Shown here one piece after another: positions 34,362 through 46,579 of a stretch of DNA of 64,000 nt. The stretch spans positions 74,817,397 to 74,881,396 of the forward strand of contig JAHLJT010008756.1 in NCBI GenBank assembly GCA_031308135.1, given 5' to 3'. The first letter of the stretch is position 1. Each line of letters opens with the position of its first letter. The position numbers and the translations under genes were made by a program. This DNA is from Acheta domesticus (Eukaryota; Arthropoda; Insecta; Orthoptera; Gryllidae). The notes under the pieces were generated by a model. The model was not told where the DNA came from. It worked only from the letters and a program-made list of their open reading frames with translations, and searched no databases.

Positions 34362-36000
34362 TACTTTTTACTTTCCCGTATACGTACGTATACACGGATT
34401 GATATAGGTAGTATAGGGAAAGTTATGTAATGCTGTGCGAAAAAATGGCGAATTTTCGGCGGAAAAAAATTAATTGCCGGGCCGTGAAAAGGAAAAAGTG
34501 GATAAAACTAGTTGCTAAATTAAGAAAAAAATCCCCTAACACGTGGTGTAGCCAGAAACCCTGTTTTCTAGGTTCTTGATACCGAAAACAAAATTAAAAG
34601 GAAAACGTCCGTCTGTCTGGCTGTCCGTCTTTCCGTCTATCTGTGAACACTGCTAGCGCCTACCATATGTACGATTTCTTCCAAAATGGATATTGCCCGG
34701 TCGATCTGACTCTAGTCGAAGCTTTGAGATTTTGAAAAAGATTCTTCAAAATTTGGAGGTACTTTATATAAAGCCCCCCGGGGATTTTCAAAATTTTCTC
34801 GAAAACGGCTCCATTTTTTAAAAAAAATTTTGTATGAATAGAGTAAAATACACTTATTTACATGGCATAGGTCTGATTTTCACGGATAACTCTGAAGTTT
34901 CTAAAATTGTGAAAGTTTGAATTTTTTTCGGCATCTTTCTCCAACTACAAAATTGAAGATAGAGATTTTTTCTTCAAATAAAATTTATTCTGCATATTAA
35001 GTTCTTTCATAAAGGTCGTGTAAATGCTTTTCAAAATTTTAGTAGTTTTCGTGCAATACTGGGTACAATATGTGCAATTTTAAAAAATTACAAAAACAAG
35101 ATTTTCTCAAAAACGGCTCTAAATTTTTTCTTTAAACTTTTGGTAGGGATAGTGGTAAATGGACTCTATCAGATGACATAAAAGCCATATTGCTCTATAG
35201 ATTGTTTTTTTCAAAAAATACAAAAATGTAAATTTTTTCACATTTTTCTCACGTCTATTATATTTACATTAGCGGCGATTTTTTCACATTATTATATTTA
35301 CGAGTACATGTGCTTTAAATAATGTCAAGTAAAGTTTATCGAAAACACAACAGTTTTCTGTGAAAAGTAGCTCAAAATTGCGCATTTTCAGAAACGCTCA
35401 AACGCCATTTTCTAAAATATGGTTTCAAATTTTTTGTTCAAACTTTTCGAACGTATAGTGCTAATTTCACTGTTTAATATGGCGTTAATTTGTGGGTATT
35501 TTTTGGTTTTTCAAAAATTACAAAAATATAATTTTTTGAAAGTTCTCTCATACGGTTAAAATGCACATTTCCAGCAATTTGTAAACACTATTACACACAC
35601 ACAAACACAAATTTGTTCAATCTGTGAGTATAAGTGCTTCAAACGACTTCAAATGGAGTTTTTTGAAAACTCAAAAATGTTCCGTAAAAAAGAGCTTCAA
35701 ATTTCGCATTTAGAGTAGCGTTTAATCGTCATTTTCTTGAAAACGGCTCCAAATTTTTCAAATAAAATTGCCATTTAAGGCAAAGTTTAACTGTTTTCTT
35801 AATATTCTTAAAATAACAGTTTTGTTTTACTATTGTGAAACCGAAAAATTAATAAAATGTCAAAAAAATGTAGTGTGGGTGGCGATAGATAACAGCTGTC
35901 AAGAGTATTGGCAAGGCCGAATAGCTAGCCGAGACCAAACGAAACAAAAAACTAATACGGGAAAGTCTGTGCCATTCTGTAGCACTACTTGTTTCATTTG
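34362..36000 (+). repeat. Repeat D, full-length copy
   Basis: It runs from tactttcccgtatacgtacg to ctgtagcactacttg. Four internal units with the ggctccaaattttt-type phrase start near 34800, 35105, 35410 and 35735, a spacing of about 300 bp. No coding capacity. Confidence 0.8.
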
Positions 36001-36104
36001 CGTTAAACGCGTAAGTCGCATTTGTTTTTCCGGGTAGCTCCAATGCTGGATGTGTGTTTGCGGTGCGCCAGGAAAATCTCTCCACAGATGAGAGTGCTAT
36101 ACTT

Positions 36105-36320
36105 CGATCAATTGATTGATTGATTGTTAGTGATTCTTGGCACGTCAACTACTAGGGTCATTATTCCTATTAATGTTTTTGCTCGGGAGGTGGCGGTGGT
36201 AGCGGCTCTTCCTCCGCTGGTTTACAGAGATCCGGCACCGACCTACCGTCGGCTAGCGGCGAACCAGGTATATCCCACCAGCGGGGCATCGTCCCACAGT
36301 GATCAATTTTGCTTCGCTAG
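36105..36320 (-). repeat. SINE family A, 3' half with (TCAA)n tail
   Basis: The tail attgattgattg lies at 36112-36125, followed by the body words ctcgggaggtggcggtgg and ccgacctaccgtcggctagc found in the other copies. Confidence 0.75.
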
Positions 36321-36339
36321 GTGGACAAAAATCATTTCT

Positions 36340-37060
36340 TGAAATCCAGAGGTCATAGAAAAGCGAAATTTGGCTGAGACACTTTGAAGATCAATCAAAA
36401 TGAACAGACATGTATGTGTAACGTCTATTCTGACTGTTGCACTGTAACAAACTTTATCGAAAAAATTTCAGTATAGATATTTGTTGTAATTATAGACGGC
36501 AGTGCAAGAAGTGAATAAACGGCAGTGTAAGAAAACGTGCGCAAATAATCTTCTCCCTCATACGTCATATACAGTTTTCACTGTTTTTTGACCAAATAAA
36601 TCAAATTAAACCAGTCATTTTTTGGCCAAACAGAATGAGGTAATACTAAATAAACATTTTTTAACTTTCACCACAATTGTCATTGGCACTCCCACGAACA
36701 AGCGCATGCAACACTCAGAGCTGCGCCTTCGAAATATTCTTTGTTTTAAAAGATGTGAAGTAATAAGAAAAGTGGTGTGATTATGACACTTCATTGAGTA
36801 TGTTTTTCTTCAATTTGAAATAATCTTAAAATGTTATTTTTTAAACACATTTGGTAATTAAAGCATAAGCCACAAAACAAAGATTGAAATAACAAAACAT
36901 GGAGTAAAATTATGGTTATGTGAAACCATGTGTAATCTGTTTCCAACTTCGTGCTACTTTGCGCCTGCTAGAAGGAAATGCAAATAGTATTAACTTACAT
37001 TAATATTTAAAAACATTTTTCCTAAATATATTTATAAATTTCATGGTGGAGTAACATTAA
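36340..37060. other. No gene seen
   Basis: AT-rich; no supported frame or repeat. Confidence 0.45.
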
Positions 37061-37074
37061 TATAACTTACTTAC

Positions 37075-37510
37075 CATGCCGCTTTGGACCCTCAGAACGT
37101 TGTAATTCAGATTCACATTCTGTAAGGTCATTATCTCCGTCAGCATCCCAATTGCCTCCGACAGTTTCTTCCAATTGTTTAGGTAGTGTCAAAAGAGAGT
37201 GCACTTCGTCTGACAGATTTTTGTTTTTCTTAGTAATTTTCCTTAAACTTGTGGTGAAGGGGTCTGACGAGGGAAGCAGATTGTGAAGTATGCCTTCATT
37301 TGTATTACTTCAGGACATTTATCGCAAGTGGTTTTCTCTAAAATTTCTGTATTCCTTGTGTCATAGCTCCTGAACATCTTCCGAGAACTGTCCAATTTGC
37401 AGTAGCATAGAGTCTATAACATCGGTTCCGTGAATTATAGGGGGACAAGTTTGAAATCTCCCTTTTAGGAGGTGCTTAATTTCGCGGGCTTCTCCCACCG
37501 CTGCTACAGT
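37075..37510 (-). pseudogene. Decayed coding segment ending in a strong splice donor
   Basis: In a single minus-strand frame the sequence reads AVGEAREIKHLLKGRFQTCP, VIDSMLLQIGQFSEDVQEL, then three stops within about 20 codons, then NEGILHNLLPSSDPFTTSLR, SDEVHSLLTLPKQLEETVGG and an acidic NWDADGDNDLTE stretch. It ends ...KRH with one leftover base at GGCATG|GTAAGTAAG. The single frame, amino-acid composition and ideal donor argue for former coding. The stops mean either a pseudogene or that only the last 70 codons are exon. The phase fits the exon at 29571-29745. Confidence 0.4.
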
Positions 37511-37646
37511 GCCAGAATATCTGACCTACTGCGCGCACGCGATTCGTCGCCCTCCCCCAGCAAGAAGGAGCTATAAGTCATTAATGTCACTGCAGCCTTC
37601 GCTGTGTGACGTCATTGTCGTTCTCACATTCAGAGGAACTGCCCCG

Positions 37647-37900
37647 TTAAGAAACGATAATTTTGTCCACTTTTGCTTTCGTCGCCATGTCTGTTTTCAT
37701 ATATTCTTCTTCGATTTTCTTAATGTGTTCACAACATTTCTTCCATTGATTTGAGCAACATTTAGAAAATAATATTCGGCATACATTTTCTTTCACTCAT
37801 AGACCGGTACCGATGCTTTCTTTCGTAACATGATTCCTAATGGAACTCCAAACTAAATCAATGGAATTGAGATCGGGATGGTAAAGAGGGAGCCTGATGT
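37647..37900 (-). pseudogene. Mariner/IS630-like transposase C-terminal scrap
   Basis: The minus strand reads LYHPDLNSIDLVWSSIRNHV, one stop, then WKKCCEHIKKIEEEYMK and a stop at about 37647. The P-D-L-N-x-I-D-x-V-W pattern is the third catalytic motif of Tc1/mariner/IS630 enzymes, with Asp at the last acidic position. Everything upstream of it is absent. Confidence 0.55.
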
Positions 37901-38048
37901 TCAGGTTATATTACCTGCAAACGGTTGTCCTAGTGTTAGAAACAAATACACACAATATTACGCCTGTGAACTTCACTTGAAATTAGGCCTACGCTAAGAG
38001 ACGCCACGCTGCACAGCACTCGAAGACGAAAGGGACAGGACTGAGGAC

Positions 38049-38342
38049 CAGGGGCGATGCTTCCAATACATGTTTCTTTTACTGAATTTTAATATATTAA
38101 GAGTCAGCGTTTGTGCACAGACAGCTGAAACTGTTTTGATTTGGATGGCTGACACTTTTACTGCTGTGCGTTGGGCCACGAACAAAGCAGCCTGTCTGTG
38201 CGTTCAGACCCCCCTCCCCTCGACCGGCCACGCCGCCTGGCGCGCAGAGTGAGTGAGAGAGCGATATTTTCAGGGGAAGTGATCGGTTGATGTTGGGAGT
38301 CACCCCTCCTCGCGCATGCGCACTCGAAGGGAGCTTCTGAGT
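38049..38342. mobile_element. Possible hAT-type MITE ending the Transib homology
   Basis: The left end CAGGGGCGATGCTTCC and the complement of the right end, CAGCAACTCAGAAGC, are hAT-like. Transib homology stops exactly at the right end. No matching 8-bp duplication was found, so this is tentative. Confidence 0.3.
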
Positions 38343-38347
38343 TGCTG

Positions 38348-40028
38348 GCCTATAGTATCTTGTGCAATGTGATAGGCATATGGAACCATGGATAGAGAGT
38401 TAACATACAATTCTGCTGTTTTTTAAGTGTAACTCCTGAATGACGGCACATTTATTGGATGCCCACTTGACATGGCAGAGAGAATAGTTGAGAATCTCTT
38501 GATCAATTCACAGTCAATTCCTGTTATCTCAGATGACTTTTCGGGATTTTCAAAGAAATGTCGTGCAGTATTACTGTCATTTTAATTTCCACCTCCTTGC
38601 TTTGGCACATCTACAATCAAATACATCTCGCTCCAAACTTCAGTCTGAATTTCTTTTTTTTCTACGTTCAACGTCTGCCTTTTCTTTTTCTCCAACTCTG
38701 TCTCTCTGCAACTTTCTCCAACTGACCTCCATTTTCTAAGTTTCCAATTTATAAGAAATTTGCAATAAGCACTCAAAGAACCTTATACAAACGTGGAGAA
38801 GAGAAAAACCAAAGGAAAAACTTTCTTTCTTGCACTCGTGTTTTTTTAACTTCCTCTAGGTCATTCATAATTTTTGGAGAGGCCCCACAAATATAGCAAA
38901 CTCGCTGGGATGAGCTCATCATTAAACCACAGAAAACTTTACTACCTACCATTGTTTTGATTAGAATGTGTTTTATTTCAATTTTGTATTCACCAAATGT
39001 TACAAGTGTGGGTTCGAGTCGTATTATCTCCTTCTCTATCCGCTGAAACTCCTCCCTGATTGTTGCGGATGTTTCTTTGATGAATTGGAAAGGGAGCGGT
39101 CTGCACTAACGAGTAGATTTTCTAGGATTATCCCAAAGAATTTCTTCAGATTGTGCTGTTCTAGGGGACACTTGCAGAGGGACAACGCTTGAAACGAACA
39201 TATCCGCATCTGACGCAGCAGTTTCTACCTCCGAGAAACGCTACTTGTAGGTGCTGTGACCATCACTCCCGTCACAACCCCATTTCCAAATCATCTGCAA
39301 GTTTTTCTCAGTTTTTTCATCACAAATTTTCAAAATATTGGTAACGATTTCCTGGATTTTGCACAAATGCGTTAAAATCAGATCTAAAATGTCCTGAAGG
39401 TTAATTTGAGCCAAAGAATCAGTTAGAGTCAAAGTCGAATTATCCAGATAACATTGAATTTTTGCTCCCAAGATTTTGCAGTAAGTAGGATAGAGTATAC
39501 ATATTTTTTCTGAACGCACTTTCTCTAAGTGTTATGTACGCGTTGCGAGTCATTTTAATGTCTAATATTAAACCTAGTGCATCTTCAGGAGAATAGCTTT
39601 CCTGTTTTGCTACGCTGGATTCTGCTATGCGCTTTATTCTACCCACGGTTCTAGGAGTACTAGTTAAAGCCTGTTCTATGACATCGGCAACCTTTCTTTG
39701 GCCACTTAACCGAAAAACTATGTTGAACGGCAAATGACAATTCAGAGGAGCTTCTTTCCTTTCGCTTCTTAGGCCTTCCTCATCTAGTTGTGGGGGTTTT
39801 TGAACATTTGGATACACTGATCTCTTCACCGAGTCATGCAGAGAATTTACTAGACAGCTTTGTTTCTGTTCGGTGACACTCTTTCCAACGCTTTGCGAGA
39901 TTGTAACTAAATGTCCTGATTTTCTTGCGAATTTCCTCCTCAGTTGATTTCGACACTTTGTAAAGTCCCAATCGTGATATAATTAAATAAATTATTTTTA
40001 TCAAGTGTTGTGACACACTGAACGTCAA
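38348..40028 (-). pseudogene. Transib/RAG1-like DDE transposase, decayed
   Basis: Minus-strand pieces in order: KIRTFSYNLAKRWKECHRTE; SPEDALGLILDIKMTRNAYI; a frameshift near 39510; LYPTYCKILGAKIQCYL; KWGCDGSDGHSTYK, whose Asp corresponds to the first catalytic residue; a stop at 39241; DADMFVSSVVPLQVS; CRPLPFQFIKETSATIREEF; MVGSKVFCGL, where the second catalytic Asp expected in this segment is replaced; the zinc-binding CYICGASPKIMNDLEE; then frame damage; NDSNTARHFFENPEKSSEIT; and LYPWFHMPITLHKIL near 38350. Motif order and the CxxC step match the Transib/RAG1 core. The last third, including the catalytic Glu, is missing or displaced. Typical 5-bp duplications and CACWATG-like ends were not found. 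Confidence 0.7.
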
Positions 40029-40029
40029 C

Positions 40030-40600
40030 GTCTCGACGCACGAACTCGAACATTCTCTGCGAGTAATAGCGCCGCACGAGAGTGCAGTTCTTAAAAAAGA
40101 AGAGCATATCTCAGAAAGTTGCGGATAGGTGCATGAAATACTGTACCAGCGTAGAGAAGAGATGTGTGGTAATGAGTCAGTACAATTATGAAGGCGAAAA
40201 TAAATGAGCTTTTTTTTGTAGAGCTACACGAAATTTGAATCGTGTAAAATACATCTACATAAAACAGTGTTAAAATAATTTTTTTATCAGTATAATTTAG
40301 GGAAACTCCTTCAAGAATTTGTGTTACCACAGAGAGACATATCTGTGTTAGAGTGTTTCATGTCGACGCAGTCGAATTTCAGCTTGCAGTGATCAGTACA
40401 GACACATTCATAAGCTAATCGCGACTGGAGATAGCACAGGCGGCGGCGCACCGACGGCTGACTTCTGGACGTTGCCACATCATACCCATTGGTGTCAGTG
40501 TGTTTTTCAAGAAAGTTGATTTTTGCATTTTTATCCAGCTAGCAACGCTAAATTGATCAATGTGACGCGCGCAATGAGTCCCAGCCGGGACAAGCTGTAA
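40030..40600. other. No gene seen
   Basis: No supported frame or repeat; possibly the 5' flank of the Transib element. Confidence 0.4.
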
Positions 40601-40611
40601 GCTCCCGACTG

Positions 40612-41585
40612 GTATCCCGGTATGTGTGGTAGTTTAATGCAGGTTAGTGTGTTTAAGGGGAGAGGATAAGACAAAAAGAGGTAGGAAAATCGCATGTGGT
40701 CCGTGGCACCTTTTGTTACGGCACTGCTCCCGCATTCGCCTGGTATTGATCAGAGAAAACATGGAAAACTACCGATCAGAGCAACCAGCCGCTAGAATTC
40801 TCCTCCAGACCAGCGTTGCCAGATGATTAAATGTATATCCCAGTACCGACCTTCAAAAAAGCATGATACCAATGTCAGTAGATTTAAATTCTGATGTTCA
40901 GATTATAATTCTATTAAACTTCGATTTAATTACAGTATTCTTTAAGAGATCTTCAGTTGTTACGGTGTCATCCAATCGGGATCTTAAACGTCATCATATT
41001 GACGTTTAAGCTCCTGATTAGATGACACTAACAGCTGATGATCTGTGAAAGTACACTGTAAATTAATCAAAGTATAGGTCTTAAGGCGCACTGAAATTTT
41101 ATTTAACTTAACACGATATCGGTACATTTTATATCGATAAACTAAATGGACGTTCTATTCTTTTCTACTATGGCTTGTGCTAAAAAGAGACCATCATGTC
41201 ACTCTTAATATTTTTACAGCAGTGTTTTCACCAATATTATTGTCATTTGTAATATTAGTGTTTGTTTTGAAGTATTGGATAAAAATATTATAGAATCTTA
41301 ACATTATACATCATCAGTTACCTTAGACTTAAAATCTTGGTATTTAAACGAACCAGGATGTCTTTATTCTGGTACATGGTTTCTTCATTAAAATCTGGTA
41401 AAAATACCAGAATCCTAGTACGTCTGGCAACATTGCTCCAGACAGCGACTGAATACGACCTAGCTGAGAAGCTAGTGCCGAAAATCCTGCCACCGTCGGG
41501 ACTTGAACCTAGGACGTGCCTAGGACCTCCCGGTCAGAGGGGCTGCAGTGACATCACTTGATGCCCCGAGCCATCTCTCCTGGTG
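40612..41585 (-). repeat. SINE family A split by a hAT MITE
   Basis: 40612-40810 and 41436-41585 join into the SINE's middle and tRNA-like head. The head on the complement has TGGCTCGGGGCATCAAGTGA (box A region) and a GGTTCAAGTCCCGACGG box-B word. The 3' part with the AATC tail is missing. Confidence 0.8.
40811..41435. mobile_element. hAT-type MITE, 625 bp, in a SINE
   Basis: Ends CAGCGTTGCCAGA and CAATGTTGCCAGAC (complement) with a perfect 8-bp duplication CTCCAGAC at 40803-40810 and 41436-41443. An internal hairpin at about 40965-41030 has arms near 30 bp (gtgtcatc..cttaaacgtca). Confidence 0.9.
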
Positions 41586-41601
41586 CTATACATCGATTTT
41601 T

Positions 41602-41787
41602 CTATAGTGGCCGACATTAAGCTATTGTTACACCTCCTTCCTTATAAAATGAATCTTTTTAACAGTGGTAAGCACATTTTCTGGGACCATGAGCTCCTTT
41701 GAGAAGGACATTCGCGAATTAATTAAAAAGATTTATTTTATAAGGAAGGATGTGTAACAATGACCTGATGTCATCAGCCACTACAGA
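41602..41787. mobile_element. Fold-back MITE, ~186 bp
   Basis: The arms, about 70 bp each, pair through ctatagtggcc / ggctgatga..ccactacag ends and an attgttacac..tccttccttataaaat core. The loop is only about 50 bp. Confidence 0.8.
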
Positions 41788-41869
41788 AAAAACGAAGTAT
41801 ATCATAAGAAAATATGTTGGTAGCACGAACAACAGCTTGTAACAATGAAAACGTAAACTGCGTACTCAC

Positions 41870-42036
41870 CACAATTATAACAGATCTTGGAAGTGATCTG
41901 GTTGTTATCAACATAAATGAAAATTTTAATAGAAGCTCCTGATTTAGCTCGGCGCGGAGTCTTTCCTGGCACTATGTAGCTACATGACAATAGCACCCAA
42001 TCATAGTGAACGTTGTCTTCATTACCAGAAAGATTA
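41870..42036 (-). CDS. Putative exon, unrecognised protein
   Basis: Minus strand, open for about 55 codons: NEDNVHYDWVLLSCSYIVPG, TPRRAKSGASIKIFIYVDNN, then ICYNC with one extra base at a good donor (TTGTG|GTGAGTACG). Possible acceptors are ctggtaatgaag at about 42022 or further upstream. Balanced residues and the donor suggest an exon. The family is not recognised, and it could belong to a transposon. Confidence 0.35.
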
Positions 42037-42073
42037 GGCAATTAAATATCCATTCAAAATTTCGGGTGACATG

Positions 42074-43008
42074 CAGGGGCGGATTACGCATAGGCACAGG
42101 TGGGACGTGCCTCCGGCGGAAAAAAATGTGTAAAAAGCGTCTTTGTCATGTACGTTTTTTCTTTTTCTTTTTCTTTTTTAAAATTTGTGTTCCATGAGTT
42201 TTTGAACAAAAAACTCGAAAATAAAAAAATAATATTAGGCTAATAATACCTTCAGCTATACGACTTCTGATAAGGCAAAATGAGCGATGTTTACATTTTC
42301 AGAAGTCATACAATTAAGATTTGATTACAATTACTGAAAAGCAGTCTTCGTGTTACATCGATACAAATTCATATATATTTTAGAAATTATTCATATTGAA
42401 ATCACGTATTTTTGATAATGTTTGAAGATGTCTTATTTCGTTCATATATTCTGGTGGTAAATGTAGATATCTACGTACTTTTCAGAACTGAAGGTAGAAC
42501 AACGGTAGAATAATAAATCTGTGATCACGGGGTAAAAGTTCTTAAGTCAATTTTTGGCAAAATTGGGTTAAGTACTGAAACTACAAGTTAAGTATCAATA
42601 TTTTATTTTAGTAAAACGCCCGAATTCAAATTTTGCCTTCTTAACGAGAAAAAACATTAAGAAATAGCGTTTACCGTAGGAACAAACGATGGTGCAAAAT
42701 CTAATCCTTGTATTCTCCAAACTAAGATTTTTGACTTAAGAACTTTTACCCCGTGACCACAGAAATATGCATAACTACAACTACAATTCTTTTTTGTTAT
42801 TTCTACACATCAAAATATACGATTTAAAAATTAATTGATTACCATTAGAAAAAATTGAACACGCATAAATTATTAAATAAATTATGTTTAATAAACGCTA
42901 GTTATACTTGTTATTATACATAACTTCTTTCCTGGGTTACTTGACGAAAAAACAATTGGCGGCCATTTTCGCATGCCTACAAGCGACAAAGTTGTTAATC
43001 CACTTCTG
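42074..43008. mobile_element. hAT-type element, 935 bp
   Basis: Ends CAGGGGCGGATTA and CAGAAGTGGATTA (complement), flanked by gtgacatg (42066-42073) and gtgaaatg (43009-43016), a 7/8 match. Noncoding. Confidence 0.75.
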
Positions 43009-43168
43009 GTGAAATGTATAATGTAAATATTAATCTCTAGTATTTAGAATTTACCTGTAAAGCGCCGGCCTGTAGTTCTAGGCCCTGAGTCCATACTGTA
43101 TTATGTTTCGCTCGAATCTAGATGGGCACAAATGAGTACATAAACACGTCGCTTGAAGAAAGTAGAGG

Positions 43169-43474
43169 TTATTGCATCACCTCAACAATACGATATCGAC
43201 TTTTTTTCTCGGAAGCAGTACCGTCGTTTCCTATATCTTGGAGTGTGTGTTTGACTTTGATATCGTAAGAAAAGCGTTTTTTTAGTTTTTTTAAAAACCT
43301 TTTGAGGTTCACAATCCGCAGATAGCTTTCATTTGTAAGCCTCGGTTTCTCGAATTTTGAGTCTGGTTGTCTTTCTTCGTCTGTTGGATGTGACTTGATG
43401 ACACTGTACAATTTGAACGTCAAATCTGCCAATTCTAAGTCCTTAAAATGAGCTTGCTGTTTGTTTAAACTCAT
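43169..43474 (-). CDS. Hypothetical 101-residue frame
   Basis: An ATG-started frame opening MSLNKQQAHFKDLELADLTF; Lys-rich, with KRFLKKLKKRF, and closed by its own stop. The amino-acid mix is more protein-like than most frames here, but there are no splice sites, homology or neighbours to support a function. Confidence 0.2.
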   Translation of the reverse strand: MSLNKQQAHFKDLELADLTFKLYSVIKSHPTDEERQPDSKFEKPRLTNESYLRIVNLKRFLKKLKKRFSYDIKVKHTLQDIGNDGTASEKKSRYRIVEVMQ

Positions 43475-44069
43475 ATAATTCCGTCGGATTCAACATTTGA
43501 AGCACCAACTATTGCTACGCTGCCTCTAGCTCCACCAACACTATCGCGGCAATGAAGTCTGAGCAAGTTGTATGCACTGAGTAGCGTTGCCAGACGTCCC
43601 GCTTTTGGCGGGATGTCCTGCTTAACTCTTAACTCTAGTCACGTTTAACTGGTTCTTATGGGGCAGGCAAGTTGAATTTTTCCGACGACACTGCGCTCTA
43701 GCGGCAGCAATCCGCAATAATCCGGTGATCAAAGTAGAAGGAAGTATTGTCACGTGTATAATGAAAATAGGTATATCGCACAGGATTCTCGAATTATACA
43801 TATTATCAATATATATTATATTAGACATAATGCTAATAACTATTACTTGCAGTTTTCAACCTGTTGATGTCGGAATATTCCAACAGAAAAGTTTAAATAA
43901 ATGGCAGAAACTAGTATAAAGTTTTCAAGTATATAGTGTAAAGGAAGTCCATGATGGGAATAAGACGGGTCTTATAATTTCTTTTAAGCAGCCATAGTTA
44001 GCCTACAGTCCTCATGGGATAATTAAGAATGGTCCAGGATTTGAATTGTTGGAAACAAAGTGCCCTTAC

Positions 44070-44544
44070 CAGTGGTGTATCTAGAGGGGGGCAAGGGGGG
44101 CAGCGCGCCCCGGGTGACACCAATTAAAATATTTTATAGTTGGAATTATACTTGGAATTTAAATCATTCACTTACAAATTTTATATATTAATCAAGACTA
44201 TCTGATTTGGATCGATTGTCAATAGAAAATGACATTGCAATAAGATAGATTTAAATTATAAATATGTTTGCTGCCCTAAAATCTCGTAAACAGGTTTTAT
44301 AAATAACATTTGTTGATAAATTATATTTAATTGTAATCAATTTATTTAAAAATTATGTTGCAATTATTCTTAATTTCATAGAATTTTTAATATACTATAA
44401 ATAACTATTATGTGCAAATATGTTTGTATTTTTAATAAAATAATGTACAATCTATGCAGCAATTAATATTTTTATACTTAATTTATTGGGGGGGGGACAC
44501 CATTAGCTTTGCCCCTGGTGACACCAGCTGAAGCTACGCCGCTG
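44070..44544. mobile_element. hAT-type MITE, 475 bp
   Basis: Ends CAGTGGTGTATCTAGAGG and CAGCGGCGTAGCTTCAGC (complement), with a perfect 8-bp duplication GCCCTTAC (44062-44069 and 44545-44552). AT-rich interior with G runs near both ends. Confidence 0.9.
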
Positions 44545-44599
44545 GCCCTTACTCATGTAAACATGGTGCAGTAGTGGACACGGAAGAAAAAAATTGTAT

Positions 44600-45370
44600 C
44601 TTTTCCACATTTGGAATTTAATGAAAACGGTGATTTCAAGATAAAAGTTTCTCATGCTCATTATACTCGGCTTCAAGTATCTATGCACATACCTTCAATA
44701 CACATTTGTCATTTTTTGGTCTATTCATCAGTCGATTAAGTTCATATTCTTTTTCATTGGGATGAAGAATTTTAATCATCTATTATTCCCAAAATTGAAA
44801 ATTTCTATTTTACTTGTTTTATACCAGCTCTTGAAGCTAAATTATGGATCTCAAAAATCGTTGCACCAGCCTAATTTAAGGACCATTTTGTTTGAACAAA
44901 GTTTACATGATATCTATATAGGAGTGTTTTCTTTAGATTACATATTTTTTTACAATGTTATCACCTAAACCTAATAAATTTAATTAAATTATTATGACGC
45001 AGAGGCGGTTCTTTGTTATTTGCTAGAACACAGACCATTTACATTATTTTGTCCACATGTGTCATTAATACTCTCTTTCCCACTCGCGATTTGGAAAACA
45101 ATAAAATTCCAAATTGAGGTTTTTTTAATTTTGCTCAATTAGGAACACAACAATTTCTTCCGCCTTTCCTCTTCTTTTTATTCGCGAATTTACTCATTCA
45201 AGTTTTTCTTTCTATGCATCAATTTACTCGAATACTTGCACTCCAACATATACAACTTACAGTGGAATACAACTGCGGTCACCGGACAACTTATAACTGT
45301 CGCCACCAGATGTCACTTCGGGCGTTGCTTGTCTGCCCCATACATTAAAAATACTGTCGTAACCTGCAAT
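44600..45370. other. No gene seen
   Basis: AT-rich; only short frames. Confidence 0.4.
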
Positions 45371-46579
45371 ATAAACAGTAAGGTAGTATATGCACAAAAT
45401 GGCTAATTTTCCGCAGAAAAAAATTCATCACCGAGCCGTGATAACGAAAAAGTAGCTAAATTAAGAAAGAAAAATCCCCTAACACGTGGTGTAGCCAGAA
45501 TACCTGTTTTGTAAGTCTTTGATATCGAAAAACCAAATAAAAGCAAAACGTCCATCCATCTCTTCCCAGAATCTGGCCTGAGTCAACGCTCTAAGATTTT
45601 GAAAAACATTCATTAATTTTTGGGGGTACTTTACATGAAGCCACTCTGGACATTTTTCAAATTTTCTGAAAAACGGCTCCAAATTTTTTCTATAAATTTC
45701 TTGTAAGATTAGAGTAAAATACATTTATTAAGGCGGCGTAGGTTCTATTTTAACGGTTAAATCTGAATTTTCGAAAATTGCGAAAGTTTGAACTTTATTT
45801 GGCGTCTTCCTCCAACTACAAAATTGCAGATAGAGATTTTCCCTTCAAATAACAGTTGTTCCTCATAGGGAGTTCTTTCTTTAAGATTATGTACATTTTT
45901 TTGAAAATTCTAGTAGTTTTCGCGCAATATTGCGTGCAAAATGTGCAATTAAAAAAGTACAAAAAAAAAAAGGATTTCCTCAAAAACGGTTCCAAATTTT
46001 TTTCTTTAAGGTGGTTAGAGCGAGATACGTGTTTATTTATTTATTTACGTCAAAAACAGTTAAAAATTGTGTCTGACGAGCAATGGGGAGAAGTGAATTT
46101 TTGTGCACGTTTTCATAATTCTGGGATCTCTATCCTAAATCATATTCTAGTCGAATTTTGAATACAGAAAAGAGAGGTTTTTTTAAGTTTTGTTGACAAA
46201 TATTCTCTCGTATATAATAAAATATATTTTCAAAAGGTAAATTAGCTATAAATTCCTGCCCTGAACCCCTTCCTACCCTTTCATGTTCTTCATGAAAGAA
46301 TATTACTTTTTGCCGCGATAATATGGAAAACGATAATTTGAATAACTATATTTCTCACTGAAAAAGACGTGCACAAATAATGAAGTTACACTTATGTCCA
46401 GAAGCAAAACAAGGGACCATCTCAGCATTTGCTCAAGGGTCAGGGAAACTAGACGAAAAACCTGATCGAGATGGGGGCCATCAAACCAGAAACTGTGGTA
46501 CAATACTTGTTACAGGTTCTTTAGAATTATACAGTCAAATGATAAATGATTACATTAACTATCATTGTTAAAATGAATG

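Noticed and set aside
43570..43620. hAT-like end (gcgttgccagacgtcccgc)
   Set aside because: The words match hAT termini elsewhere, but no partner end or duplication could be placed.
44997..45020. Another hAT end CAGAGGCGG
   Set aside because: No matching inverse end or duplication in the window.
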